Origin: Carettochelys insculpta
Lineage: Eukaryota; Chordata; Testudines; Carettochelyidae
DNA: 64,000 bases
Direction of reading: 5' to 3'
Assembly: GCF_033958435.1 (NCBI RefSeq)
Contig: NC_134167.1
Span: 5,166,001 to 5,230,000 of the forward strand
Position numbers and translations under genes: made by a program. The notes below the pieces were generated by a model. The model saw only the letters and a program-made list of their open reading frames with translations, was not told where the DNA came from and searched no databases. How positions within the stretch are numbered: position 1 is the stretch's first letter; each line of letters begins with the position of its first letter. Positions 1 through 11,184 of this stretch are shown here, in pieces.

Positions 1-762
1 CAATGACTTCTGCATTTCTGCTTGCTCACCTGGAAATGGCAGCATTTCCTGTTTCTTTCTGATTAGATTGCGTCTTACAGACGCAAGCTGCTGAGCCTTT
101 TTTAAATAAGATGTTCGCTTAGCACAATCACCTAATTATTTGAAGTTTAGTGCCATTGTATTTTTACATACACTTTTACAATTGATTTTTTGGAGCAGGA
201 AAGAAATTCAATTGTTCCCCTGGACGCCAGCATATTTTATCCACCTTGGGTTTTGTACGCATATTACATTTTTAGAAAATCAATTTCTGGCGGTGTACGT
301 ATTTATTAAACTGGAGGCAGAACGTGAGCCTGGGAGCTGGAGCTGGAAGGACTTAGTGGGACTTTGCAAGAAGCTGACGCAAAGCAGACATTTATTTCTG
401 TAACATAGCTAGGCAGCAGGCAAGCTGTCCTTCAGTGCAGATCCAGTCCCACGCAGACCTGCAGCCCCCTTGCTTGTACTTTTTTTTTTTAATGTTATTT
501 TGCAAAAGACAGTGATCCATGATGCTGAGAATTTGAGAAGGGTTGCTATTTTTCAGGGGGTGGGGAGATGGAAGGTAGAAGAAGGGCTTGTTGCTATTTG
601 TTATGGACTAGAATTGGATGCCTGAACTCCTACGGACCAAAGCATAAAACCCTATGAGCAAACCCACCAGGACTGGAATCCTGCTTTACCCTAAAAAAAA
701 AAAGAGACTAGAGAAGAATACATTGGGCACAGGCCAATCCTGCAGCCTTAGCAGGAAACATA
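1..762. other. Unassigned noncoding DNA
   Basis: No host gene or recognisable repeat was found. The 87-codon frame at 140-403 shows no domain and is compatible with chance. Short A and T homopolymers occur near 481-490 and 692-704. The block ends at the target duplication of the first short hAT element. Confidence 0.5.
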
Positions 763-972
763 CTGGAGGCCACAATACCCTGTAAGCAGAGAGCACCTGG
801 GCAGCTGCCCAGGATTCAGCTTATGCCCAGCTGATTAGCACAGAGCTCTCAGCCACCCACAGAAAGCAGCATTTGTTTCTATTGGTGGTGCACATTTGAA
901 CATCTTGGTGCACAGAACAAAATTTATTCTGCCCACAAATGGAATAAATTTAGAGGGAATGCTGCTGGAGGC
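763..972 (-). mobile_element. Short non-autonomous hAT-type element, copy A, with perfect 8-bp target duplication
   Basis: The octamer CTGGAGGC occurs at 763-770 and again at 965-972, exactly bounding the element at 771-964. The element begins CACAATACCC and ends GGGAATGCTG, which are imperfect inverted termini. Better copies in this window give a consensus near CAGTGTTCCC. An 8-bp target duplication with CAG-type termini is the signature of the hAT superfamily. The interior is the reverse complement of the copies at 1159, 9484, 55657, 57362 and 58898, sharing the blocks GGTGGTGCACA and ATTTATTCTGCCCA. At about 194 bp it is far too short to encode a transposase, so it would have been mobilised in trans. 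It is an old copy with no coding content. Confidence 0.85.
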
Positions 973-1158
973 ATGACCACAATGCATGTGGCTACACACA
1001 CCTTAAGGTGCGGGGCAAGCAACAGGTAGTCCTGTGAAAGGTGGCTTAATTTACTGGAGCCTCAGCCCTATGCCAAAATACCTTGTGTTACACTAGGACA
1101 CTCACTTCAGCCCAGACTTGGAAGAACTCCAAGTGATACTGTGTCTTATCTATTGTGT

Positions 1159-1358
1159 CAATATTCCTGCTTTTTTCCCCCCCCCATCCATGGGAAGAAT
1201 AAATTTTTTGTGCGCGCTGAAGCATGTGTGGATTTGGACCACCCACAGACACATGGGCTGCTGGCTCCTGCCAGCTGTGAGCACTCTGCTAAACAGCTGG
1301 AAAGCATCTGAATCTCTCCTGGGTGACCATCCAAGGGCTCAGCTTATAGGGAACACTG
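1159..1358 (+). mobile_element. Short hAT-type element, copy B
   Basis: Same family as the element at 771-964, opposite orientation. It starts CAATATTCC, continues through a pyrimidine tract and a CATCCATGGG block, and ends with CAGCTTATAGGGAACACTG. The internal landmark GCATGTGTGGAT matches the other plus-strand copies. The flanking octamers (1151-1158 and 1359-1366) do not match, so the target duplication has decayed or the boundary is slightly off. The 84-codon frame at 1118-1372 runs through the element and is not a gene. Confidence 0.75.
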
Positions 1359-1758
1359 TTGCACAATGGTAACACCACATGGAACATGGTTGGGTTCTTG
1401 TAAGCACACCTCACTAAACAAATATAAAGTCCCACTCCACAAACACTGTGTGGTTCTAACTGGTTTCTGGTGGTTTCTCAAAACCTAGAGCACAGTAAGC
1501 ACCAATACAAACGTTTAAAGTCAGACAACACTGTTCTTATACCAGTGCCTTAAAGCCCATTATCCTGACTGTGCCAAAATCCCTGCCATTTACTTCAAAT
1601 TTCTGCATACAGACAGTTTTTTGAAAAGAGCTTGTCAAGTGCAACACAAATTATTCAGGGGTGTTATAGGGTCTGTTTGAACTACTCTGAAAACTAGATT
1701 GTAAAGCCAGTCACATCACTGCAATCTATGAATGTGTGGGGAAAATATAATTCTCTCT

Positions 1759-2172
1759 GGCTGTGTCTACACAGGCACAAATCTTCGAAATAGCCATATT
1801 TTGAAGACTACTAACGAGGTGCTAAATTGAATATTCAGCGCCTCATTAGCATTCGGACACCTCCGACCACGGCACTTCGAAAGTGCCGCTTTTGAAAGCG
1901 CGCGGCTCGGCATGGCGACACAGGGGTCCTTTTCAAAAGGACTCCACATCTTTTGAAATCCTCTTATTCTGATCGGGATAAGGGAATTTCGAAAGGTGCA
2001 GGGTCCTTTCGAAAAGGACCCCCCATGTAGCTGTGCGCTTTTGAAATCGGCACTTTCGAAGCTCCCTAATGCTAATGAGGTGCTGAATATTCAATTCAGC
2101 ACCTCATTAGTAATCTTCGAAATGGCCATTAGCATGATCATTTCAAAGATTTGTGCCCATGTGGACACAGCC
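1759..2172. mobile_element. Palindromic (foldback) element rich in TTCGAA motifs
   Basis: The two halves are inverted copies of each other. The left end, GGCTGTGTCTACAC then GGCACAAATCTTCGAAAT, is matched in reverse complement at the right end by GGCTGTGTCCACAT then GGCACAAATCTTTGAAAT. Pairing continues inward through a GAATATTCAGC block and AGTGCCG to a centre near 1965. Arms are about 200 bp with roughly four in five bases matching by eye. The right arm carries about 14 extra bases near 2115-2130. TTCGAA or one-base variants recur about ten times. This is the structure of a palindromic MITE or foldback element. No transposase is encoded and no target duplication is clear, so the superfamily is left open. 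The frames at 1767-1949 and 1996-2214 are the two arms read as protein. Confidence 0.8.
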
Positions 2173-2409
2173 TATCAGTTGGTCTGGGTGAAAGACATTT
2201 CCCTCATCCTGTGAGAATCTGACATTTTAGAAAAAAAATCTTCTCCCAAATTGAGATGAAAAGCCCAAAAAACTTAACCGTTTTCCTGAACCAAATATCC
2301 AGCCCCTTCCAAAAATCAATTTGGGTCAATCAAAAGTTCTCTTCATTTTGACTTTTTTTTTTTTTAATTATTATTAAAAATACCTTTAGCATAGATTTGC
2401 CAATGAAAA

Positions 2410-2560
2410 GGAGTTGAAACTCAAACTTCTGCAGTTGCCATAGCAGGAACTGTGTATCTGAGACAGACTTTCAGGTCAAGTGTAGACCTACCCTAAGTTA
2501 CATCAGATTCTGCTATACTATTCACATAGCTGGAGTTGTATAACTTTGCCCCCAGCATTG
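2410..2560. mobile_element. Probable palindromic-element fragments, junction of two ends
   Basis: GTGTAGACCTACCCTAAG at 2480-2497 resembles the outer terminus of the palindromic elements at 29651-29856 and 53973-54263. It is preceded by GTTGCCATAGC and followed by CATAGCTGGAGTTG, sequences usual near the centres of such elements. It may be the right end of one element joined to part of another. Boundaries are uncertain. Confidence 0.4.
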
Positions 2561-3039
2561 ATGGGGAGAGAATAAGGACTAGAATTTGCAGCTGACCTGA
2601 GAATGGGGAATGATGCCTCTGTTTTAAGAGCCCAAGAGGCGGCGTTGGGTGCACATGCCATTCCATGTGCCGCCTACCCTCATCTCCCCACCCCAACAGC
2701 TCTCTATAGGTGAAAGCTGTATTGATTTGGCTTGGTTATGATTTTGAAGTAATTCTTGGCAAAGGCGGCTGAGGATGACTGCTTTGTTCAAAGTCAAGAG
2801 GCAACTATTGTTATGAACAAAGTAAGCTAGGGATGGCAGCCAAAAGAGCAGAGCTGTTTGCAAGGCGCCCTGTCAGAAAATGATTGAGATACTATACACC
2901 CTATCAGTTTCCAGTCCCAGTCACATGTGCACATGTAACTGGTCTTTACTGGAGAGCTCCACCCAGAGGTAGGCAAGGAAGTACATGTCAATACAGTGTT
3001 TTCATACAGGTCACTGGTTTTATATTTATACTCAAGGAG

Positions 3040-3800
3040 CTACCTGGAATTGCTTGGGTCCCTGAGAGGGCTCAGGGAGAGGGTTGGCAGGTGCAGGAGT
3101 CAGGGCTGGGGGATTCAATAGGACAGCCTGTGGTGGCAAAAGTAGCACTTTTCTGCTGACTTTGGTGACTTCCACAGCCCTGGCCCGTCTCTCCTCTGGG
3201 ATGGGATGGAATGGAAGAGGAACCTCCAGTGCCTCTGCCTGGTGCCAGCCCACCACTGCTCTGGGGGATGGACAGCAGGGCTCCACTGTCCAGTCCCAGC
3301 CCATGGCTGCTCTAGGAGAGACAGGGCCCTGCCCTCCTGCCCCAGCCAGCAAATCCTCCAATGGTAGTGGGGGTAGCAGGGATTGCACTGCTATGGGGCG
3401 GGGGCGGTTCTGCTGCCTGGCTCTGGACCACAGCTGCCTCGGAGGGTGGCCAAGGCTTCAAGGGGCAGCCCCAGCCACTGGCTTCTCTTGTGAGACTGAA
3501 GCTCTGTAGGCCAGCCCTGGACTGCAGATTGTCTGGAAGGGCAGGGTTCTGCTAGCTAGCCCTGCCCTGCAGCTTCTCAGAGGGCAGGGGGCTCCTGGCC
3601 AGCAGGGCTCTTCTCACCATCTGGCACTGCAGCCGAGAACTAGTTGGGAGGGATTTGGAGCAGATTGGTCACTTCCGGGGCTGTAAGTCAGCAATATGGA
3701 GATCCCTGGCCCCAGCTGGCCACTCTCTTGCTGGTGTGGATGCCCCATTTGGGTCACTCTGAAGTAACACTGTTCATCATGCTCGCTGCCCCTTGTGGTC
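3040..3800. repeat. GC-rich degenerate repeat block
   Basis: A stretch much richer in G and C than its flanks, built from recurring but imperfect phrases such as CCACTGCTCTGGGGGATGG, CATGGCTGCTCTAGGAG and CAGCTGCCTCGGAGGG. It reads open for over 100 codons on both strands at once (141 codons plus at 3084-3509; 118 codons minus at 3032-3388). That is what low-stop GC-rich repeats do. No domain or codon signature supports a gene. It may be part of a larger interspersed element whose ends I cannot place. Confidence 0.45.
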
Positions 3801-4924
3801 ATTGCAGAGCATAATGCTCCCTGTTACCATGACACTCCCTTTCCTCGTTATGGAAAATGGTCATATTCCAGGCACATCCCATTGCCCTGGCACAATCAAA
3901 CCCTGAGCTTGCTTTAAAGTTAGGACAAGAGTAAGTTGCATAACATATGGTGGTGCTAGTTCTTTCCATTCAGGATGGACTCACAGCAGATGGGCTCACA
4001 GACAAATACACATATATTAGAAAGTTTATGCATAGATTATAAACTCATCTGGGAAGAGAGTATGTGTGCATGCAACTCTTAGCGCAATAGGGCTCTGATC
4101 CTCAATGGGAGCCTCTAGGAATAATTAGGAATAATAAAATCCCCTGAGCACTGATCCAATGATATGGCGACTAGACAAAATTAGATACATTAAATAGAAA
4201 AAATAACTAAGGTAATTAATTGCTATGGTGTCTCTTTAGTATCAATATTGCTTGAAAACTTTTAGGATTATGAACTCTCCTGATGCAGTTTAAACACCTC
4301 TCAAGCTCTAATCTCTAAACAAAGACACCATGATTACTGCTAAATAGGTTGGATTATTTATCAAGATAAAGTCAAGGATGCAGGGAAACAACATCTGTTC
4401 TCACACTGATTTCTTATAAAGATGGGAGAGATTGCTGAGCAGGGTCCATGCTTAGAAACACACAAATAAATACAATTGTCAAGTCTCCACTCAGCGTCAT
4501 GGTTACAGACTTTTTTCTTCCAAAAAACCTTGGTTGCCTGGTAATGAGACAGGCAGTGAGAGAATGTACAAATCTTTGGACAGCTGGGTCAGTGTCCTTT
4601 CCAGGATGGGAGTGCTGTGCATGTGGGTGGCTAATATAACAGCAAACACTTGTCCACAGGACTAAAATACTGTGGGATAGCCAGCTGTCTGCCCATGTGT
4701 GTCCACGCAGCTGCAGGATCCAGTATGCCATCTGCAAGTGCTTTTCTGGATCTCAGAGTTTATCATTCAGGTTGCACATCAATTCACTGTTTTGTTTTCC
4801 TACTGATTCACAGACCCTCAAAGGTTATTTTTCCCCCAGCCTCTTCATTTCGTGGAGAAACCACATTGTTGCCTGTTAAGATCTTCAGGGTACTCAGTAA
4901 GCCTGGATCTCTCACCAAGCCAGT
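3801..4924. other. Noncoding DNA with one old repeat tail
   Basis: No gene was recognised. Bases 4080-4140 (TCTGATCCTCAATGGGAG, then GCCTCTAGGAATAATTAGG and AATAATAAA) match the 3' tail of an old amniote interspersed repeat also seen near 19550, 21560 and 58160. The rest shows no structure I can name. Confidence 0.45.
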
Positions 4925-5075
4925 CCCTTAGCAGAGATACGCGTTATAGCTGGAGACAATACAGGGAGTGGCCCTGCCTCAGGTCACAGAGTAGTAAGTG
5001 GCAGAGCCAAGAACAGAACATGGATGTGCTGAGTCTTAGTCCACCACTCTACCTGCCTGCCTCAGAAACACACTC
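4925..5075 (-). mobile_element. MIR-type SINE remnant
   Basis: The core CCTCAGGTCACAGAGTAGTA, followed by AAGTGGCAGAGCCAAGA, is the reverse complement of the highly conserved MIR core region. The orientation is minus. It is an old tRNA-derived SINE with no coding role. The 219-codon frame at 4852-5511 begins at its edge and runs through it. Confidence 0.7.
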
Positions 5076-5511
5076 AGTTCTTCCCTGGGAGGGACACACT
5101 TGCATAACCTCTGGGGCCAGGGGAGGAGGATCCTGTGAGATTGTTGCATGGCTTATTTCCTGCTACTCTGACCTTGGGGTGTACATCAGGGCTGTTGCAT
5201 GGTATCCTCCATCCTGGTGGCCTAAACGCCTTGCAGGCAAGTTTTTTGGAGCAATTAGAGTGCCTGGTTCTAGATTATCTTCACCCTTCACTTTCCACCA
5301 AGGAAGTGGCAGAGTTAAACCATTCAAAATGATGATTTGGGCAGCAGCAGTAATTCTGCCCGAGAGTATACCACTCACCACTCCTGGCCCAGCCAACTTT
5401 GCCAAGCAGATACTAATTCACAGGCGCTCACGCAACACAATTTCTATGGCAGCATCTATCATCCACAGCCTCCCAAAATGCTCCACCCTCAAGCTGTCAT
5501 GTGCACACTGA

Positions 5512-6734
5512 TTTGGAGATGAGATTTAAAGACTCCTGGGCTGGTTCACTGGGCCTTCGCTCCGACCATGACCCATTGTCACTGCAGCGAAATCAGTGGC
5601 ATTACACTGACTGAAAGCAGGAACAACAGTGGTGAATGGGCAGCACTGACTTCAGTGGGAGTTGCATGTCCATGCAGTAGGATCGAATCTAAGTCTCAGT
5701 GTCTGGGAAAGAATGAGAAAGACATGTGATGAGATGGGGCAGGTCTATTATCACCAGTGAGGAGCACCTGCCACAGAGAGAAACCATGTGGATTGAGTAA
5801 AAAATGCAGTGGACTAGTAACCTGGGGAACCAATTCCTTTCAAGGCTGAGACACTTCAAACAAGTCAGTTCTCCCCTTCACTTCTCTCTAGAGATTTTTT
5901 TCCCCCAAAAAAGATGTGCTCAGTGCTGTAGGAACACAACACGAAGCCTGATTGAGGCCTGTTAATAAAACATGACAGGGAGAAAGCACTAAGACCTTGC
6001 CCATTGGATTAAGTGGCTTCAGATCCCAGCTAAGATCTGCACGCACAGATAGAGAAGTTAGTTTTCTACAGATGTTGGAACACAAGAGAAGCTTGTGATA
6101 TTCCTGACGGCTCTTCTCCTTGCTGGGGCTAAGCCCTCATACAGAACAGTTGCCTGCTGCTGCGACCAGACAATGGGGCTATATCTTTTTAGCTCAAGAC
6201 ACAGCGATCCTGGGTCCTAAGCTAATGGCAACAGTTGATTTCTATACCAGCACAGGAGTCCCAAGGATGCAGCTGCTGCTATTGTAATTCTCAATTTTAC
6301 AGTGTCTTAAATAAAAAGAGTTGGCTGCACCTTTAACCCATTTTCTCTTTACCGGCCATTAAAATACCAGCCAGAAGACAAAAAGAGAGGCCTCGAGTCT
6401 TCATTCGAATAGCACAAGACCTAAATCCTTTCACTGTTTCAGCTGAAACCAGGTTTTTATCAAAATCTGGCAGCTGACCTCGGGTGCTGCCTTAGACCTT
6501 TCAAAAAGGCACTTGGGGACAAAGCTTAGAGAGAATTCCTCCTTTGCCTTTCAGAAACCTTGGTATCAATATACAAATGCTCAGGATGTCCTGCATCCTC
6601 TGTCTCTGCAAACACAGGTGGCACAAGAAAAGGGGAAGAAGGGTCAGGGCAAATGAAGCCTCGGAACTGTCTGAATTGTTGATTTTTTTGTTCAGTTTAT
6701 GAATTGTTCTCCTTTGATCCCAATTTCAGTGATT
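5512..6734. other. Unassigned noncoding DNA
   Basis: No gene was recognised. Bases 5580-5700 include the phrase GACTTCAGTGGGAGTTGCA, common in old reptile repeats, and 5810-5890 may hold a weak MIR. The stretch 6300-6560 is repeat-free, AT-balanced sequence of the kind sometimes conserved, but nothing in it can be proved from one sequence. Confidence 0.4.
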
Positions 6735-7366
6735 TTGAAGTACCTAAAAGAGGGTTACAAGGACCAGTGAGAAAAAAATATTTTTAGTCTCTGATGATAG
6801 GACAAGAGGCAATGGGCTTACATTGCAGCAAGGGAGCTTTAGGTTGGACATTAGGAAAAAACTTCTTAATGGTCAGTATAGTTAAATACTGGAATAAATT
6901 GCCTAGAGATGTTGTAGAATCTCCATCTCTGGAGATATTTAAGAACAGGTTGGATAAATATCTAGCAGGGGTCATCTAGTCAGAAAGATGCACCCATGTT
7001 ATTCTATATCTTCACACAAGAAAACAGCAGTCAAGCAGCACTTTAAAGACTAACCAAATAATTTGTTAGGTGATGAGCTTTCAAGGGATAGACCCACTTC
7101 TTCAGATCCGTCACTAGGCAATTTATTCTAGTACTTAACCACCCGAGCAGTGTACTTTCATCAGAATTTCCAGATCTGAAGTGGGTCTGTCCCACGAAAG
7201 CTCACCACCTAATAAATCATTTTGTCAGTCTATAAAGTGCTACACGACTGCTCTTTTGTTTTTCATGGAAGACCTAGATGGTGCTTAGTCCTGCTGTGAG
7301 GGTAGGGGACTGGATTTGGTGACCTCTCGAGGTCCCTTCCGGTTCTAATATGCTATGCTTCTATGA
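6735..7366 (+). mobile_element. CR1 LINE 3' end, interrupted by Penelope-derived sequence
   Basis: The left part (6735-7010) translates in places as the C-terminus of CR1 ORF2: LDIRKKLLNGQYS..YWNKLPRDVVESPSLEIF, an arrangement matched by the better CR1 at 37300-37435. The right part (7264-7366) is the CR1 3' untranslated end: CTTAGTCCTGC, GGGGACTGGATTTGGTGACC, TCGAGGTCCCTTCCGG and a terminal CTTCTATGA. Between them lies about 250 bp unrelated to CR1 in this orientation. The host CR1 is therefore older than the sequence inserted in it. It is 5'-truncated, as most CR1 copies are, and has no intact reading frame. Confidence 0.85.
7017..7262. mobile_element. Head-to-head Penelope-type 3' tails inserted in a CR1
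   Basis: Bases 7022-7108, in reverse complement, and 7167-7262, read forward, are two copies of the same about 90-bp tail: GAAGTGGGTCTGTCCCACGA, AAGCTCACCACCTAATAAAT, GTTAGTCTTTAAAGTGCT and a T-rich end. The same tail ends the GIY-YIG-coding remnant at 14587-14668, which ties it to a Penelope-like element. The spacer between the arms (about 7109-7166) contains, on the minus strand, a short CR1 phrase (GTACTAGAATAAATTGCCTA), opposite in orientation to the surrounding CR1. Inverted terminal arrangements are known for Penelope-like elements. The details here are inference. Confidence 0.75.
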
Positions 7367-9483
7367 AATACATTTGTTATTGGCATATGGGGAAGGATAT
7401 CTTGTGGTTAAAACACAGGGTGCAAAGCATTTCATCTCTGCCGTCCTCAGCTCCCCAAAAGTAACATCTAGATAATTTTGCTGTTTTGTGAAGAAAAGTG
7501 TGCTCTGACTACAACAGTGATGGGTGCCTTATATGCACTCTGAAAGATAGTATTTCCATTCTGCTCACCCTTGCAATGACTTTGTGCCAAGGCAGCTCTA
7601 TTGAAGTTACATCTGAGTCAGTGTGAGGTAAACAAAATAAGCATCGGATGCATGGAGAAGTGGAGTGGCCTCCCCAATGGCGCCCTGTGACTCCATGTCC
7701 AAACCAGGATTAAAGATCAAGAATTGCTGGCTTCTAGCACTTTAGTAGGCATGCCGTCCGATGGTTTAATGACCATAGATAGATCCACCTCGGGGGTGAA
7801 ATATAGCAGCTGTTTAACATATAACATACCTAAACCGTTGGGTGGGAAAGCAAAAAAAAATCTCCTAGCCAACTGAAACCCAAGGGGAGGACATAATTAC
7901 CTGTGCCTATAATTTGATCATGCAAACTGTAATAACCATAAACATCCAGGATGTTGGCATTAAGTCTCATGCCAAAGGAGAACATCTCCAGTGCACCCAG
8001 GTCCTACCTGACTGTATCCTGGCTCAGAAGAATGAAAGTTCCCCATTGAATCTGCCCTACCACTCCCTGCTCAAAGTCTTCCTTGCAGCACCCTGGCCAA
8101 GCCCACCTTCACAAAGCATGTGAGGTCTGGTGGCTCACATCCCAAGGCAGCAAAGCATCAGAGCAAGTTTTCTTCCTGGTATACTGAGCAGCCAGGAAGA
8201 ATCCTTGGGCACTTTGTCAAGTGGCAAGGAAATGCCACCTCAACCTGTGCAGGGCTGCAAATCAACCTCCCCTGTGCAGTATGTGCATATGGGATGAAGT
8301 TTACTTATGAGAGGCAAACAGCCTATAAAGAAGAGTTATGTCTAAGAGGAACTGATTTATGGAACCTCAAATTTCAGCCTCTCATTCACCTGGGGGCATG
8401 ACGGGTGCCCATGAATAAATCCAAAAGTTTTCCTGCCTCTGGTTGCCAATGGCCAACTTGTTTGGCAGGTTCAAAAAACCTCCACCTGCCAGGATCATTA
8501 ATAGCTGAGAGAGAAAAGACAGACAGACAATTCAGTAGGGGAAAAATTGTCACCCACTAATAAAAAAGCATTGGGCTCTTTAAAAAAAAGGAAAACCTCT
8601 TAGCAGATCACATATCCCACACATGGCCCTAGCCATCCGGCCAACAGAATCCAGTGGAGAGGAAAAAGAAAACTAGGTCTGCCCAGACAGACAGCCAGCC
8701 AGCACTGGAACAGTGCTCTTGACAACTTATTTTGCTTTAGAACCACAACATTGCTTAATTAGATCCTCACTCCAGAGCTCCAGCTATTTCCTTGACAGCC
8801 CTTGTCTCAACAGAAGGTTTTTCTGGTTGAGAAGGTAGCACTGATGATATTAAATGGCCGTGCTTTGTTGATGCAGGTTCCTAGGTTCATGTTTGTTACA
8901 GCTCCAGACCTTAGCTGCATGCAGGTCTATGGCATATCCTCTTGCATTGCCCTCTGCCACTTGAGTATCTGTGTTTCTAATTGCACAGAGAAGTGCCAGC
9001 CAGCCTGGGCAGAGTATATTCCCACCTATGTCATATTGCAACTGCCAACAAAATCCAGCAAAGGAACCCACATGCCCTGTGCATGAACTACAGCAGTTCT
9101 TACAGACAGGTCCTAACCAGAGCTAATATTGGTCTAATAGCTAGGGGCCTAATCCACTGCCCTTTTCACTGACTTTGTATTAGAACCATACTGCCTTGGA
9201 TCTACTCTCTCCCCCTTATTTCTAATTCTCTATTTCTATTTCACTTGCATACACTTTCAAGCTTGGTTCCGGCTCCTCCTCCTGGTTCTCTCTACCAAGC
9301 ACAGTGCTTCCTCCCGTGAGCCATGCCATGTCCATATTTCATTGACTACCAATATTTATCAGTGGGTCTTTCTGTGATGTGATGGTGGGATTTGGGTATC
9401 TAACAATGGGTGCCACATGAGTGATAGGACACTAATGTCACAGATGGGGAACTGACACACAGGGTAATAATACTGGCCATACT
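7367..9483. other. Unassigned noncoding DNA
   Basis: No gene or clear repeat was found. Frames at 7914-8123, 8120-8401 and 8802-9086 lack recognisable domains, and the last is open on both strands, consistent with chance. Confidence 0.4.
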
Positions 9484-9670
9484 CACTGTTTCCTCTAATT
9501 TTTTCCATCCATGGACAGAATAAATTTTGTTCTGTGCACCAAGGCATGTGTGGATGTGCACCACCAATAAAAGCACATGCTGCCAGCTGTTAGTGCTCTG
9601 CTAACTGGCTAGGCAACAACTGAATCTCTCTTGGGTGGCCTTCCAGAGTGCTTGGCTTACAGGAAGCCCG
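9484..9670 (+). mobile_element. Short hAT-type element, copy C
   Basis: Starts CACTGTTTCCTCTAA. It continues through CCATCCATGGACAGAATAAA, GTGCACCAAGGCATGTGTGG and CATGCTGCCAGCTGT, then ends GGCTTACAGGAAGCCCG, a mutated form of the family terminus. No matching target octamers remain. Confidence 0.75.
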
Positions 9671-10229
9671 GTCCCAGCCCAGAACTCTTCTTTGCACTGG
9701 ACAGTCCCATGGTCATGAACGTTGTTTTATTTGCTGGTACCCAGTGAATTTGCTGAAGTTTTCCTGTGTGTGCAGAGGAACACTGCTAGTGTGTCATAAT
9801 GGTCCTACACTACTGTGCCCATGTACCAGTTCTGATCCCGTCTCTGCCCAAGTCAGTTCAGTCCAAGCCCTTTCAGTGACGCATGGTGGGCTGAGAAGGG
9901 TGACAGTGTATTCCTGTGACCCAGGCACCAGAACAGCCCACAGGAACCATTACAAGTAACAAAAGCTCGAGCAGTCGCATAGGCAACTCAGACATGCCAG
10001 GAAATGAACAGGCACCTAGCTCCCTAACTTGATCCCTCCACTGGGGATAGAACGGTCTCCCCAGGTTTATTTCAGTCACATGCTCCATAGCCAGAAGCCC
10101 AGTGGGTTACCCCACCCTGCCGGCCGGTACACAAAAAGCAGTGGTGGCAGTTTGAGTCCCTCTACCGACGAGCCCTGTGGAATTCTACCTTCAAGCTGCT
10201 CTGTGGATTCTCTGCTGCCAAGGCAATTG

Positions 10230-11060
10230 ACTAATTAACTCCTGTGCATTCCCGTAATTGCAGTTTGCCAGCCTCATTCACTAGATCACTTTGGATGTGA
10301 TTAATTTTTTTGCTTCTGAAAGGTGAAACCAGTAACAAACCTGTCCGCTTCACATCTCGCTCCTCTCCTCCGTTCCCAATCCCTCAATAACCCAGTGGCA
10401 CAGCAATCGCTCCACTTCACTGACTAGCAGGGACTGCAATTTTTAGAGGTGAAAGTACGGTTTAATTTCTATCACCACCCAGCCATGGCCCCAGCCTATG
10501 AATTAGGCAGATAATGAAATATCCTCGCTGCATATTTGATGTGGCATTGTGATCAGCCAGTCTCAATATAACAAGTGCACATTGACACCAATTTGATCTA
10601 ACCATTCCTGAATATCTGAGCAGCCCTTGCACAAAGTTTGCGGAAGGGAAGCTCCCGATTCTCTGCAAACAAAGCCATGCTTAGGACCGATTAATGTTAT
10701 GATCCCTCCCATTGAAAAAGCCCATTCATTACGCTGAGCAAACAAGAGAATAGAGCATAAAGGATTTTGGGCAGATAGCCTACAAATGATGTCTTCTGTT
10801 TGCCAGGTCTTCCCAGTTTACAATGGCATTAAAAGGAAAAGTGGGGCGGGGAAGCATTTTTCAAAAAAAGAGCTTCATTTCTCAATTTATAGCGTGGCAT
10901 CCAGCAGTGCACAGCAAAATGAAATAGCTCCTTGTTATCTCTCCCCCAAAAAGAGACAGGCTGTACAGCAGAAATAGATAATTTCTATCTGCTTTTTTAT
11001 ATGCTTCGTAAAGTGCATTGTGCAGACATGTAAAATATATGTGGCCACATGTAAATGTTT
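10230..11060. other. Repeat-free stretch, possible conserved noncoding DNA
   Basis: About 800 bp without recognisable repeat, microsatellite or long frame. It is rich in motifs such as TAATTGCAG, GATTAATTTTTTTGC and ATTAATGTTATGATC. Such composition is common in vertebrate developmental enhancers, but conservation cannot be judged from a single sequence, so this is only a candidate region. Frames at 10462-10668 and 10563-10745 are short and overlap each other. Confidence 0.3.
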
Positions 11061-11184
11061 AAAGGCAGAATTTTAGAAAACCTGTGGGCGTTATCTTGAA
11101 AGGACTGTATTGGGCACAAGATTGCTCTTGTGATCGGGAAACTCCTTTGGCCAGAGATCACAACATGCCTCCCAAAGGAGAAGC

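Noticed and set aside
3084..3509. 141-codon plus frame with an overlapping 118-codon minus frame
   Set aside because: The GC-rich, stop-poor repeat block is open on both strands, with no domain.
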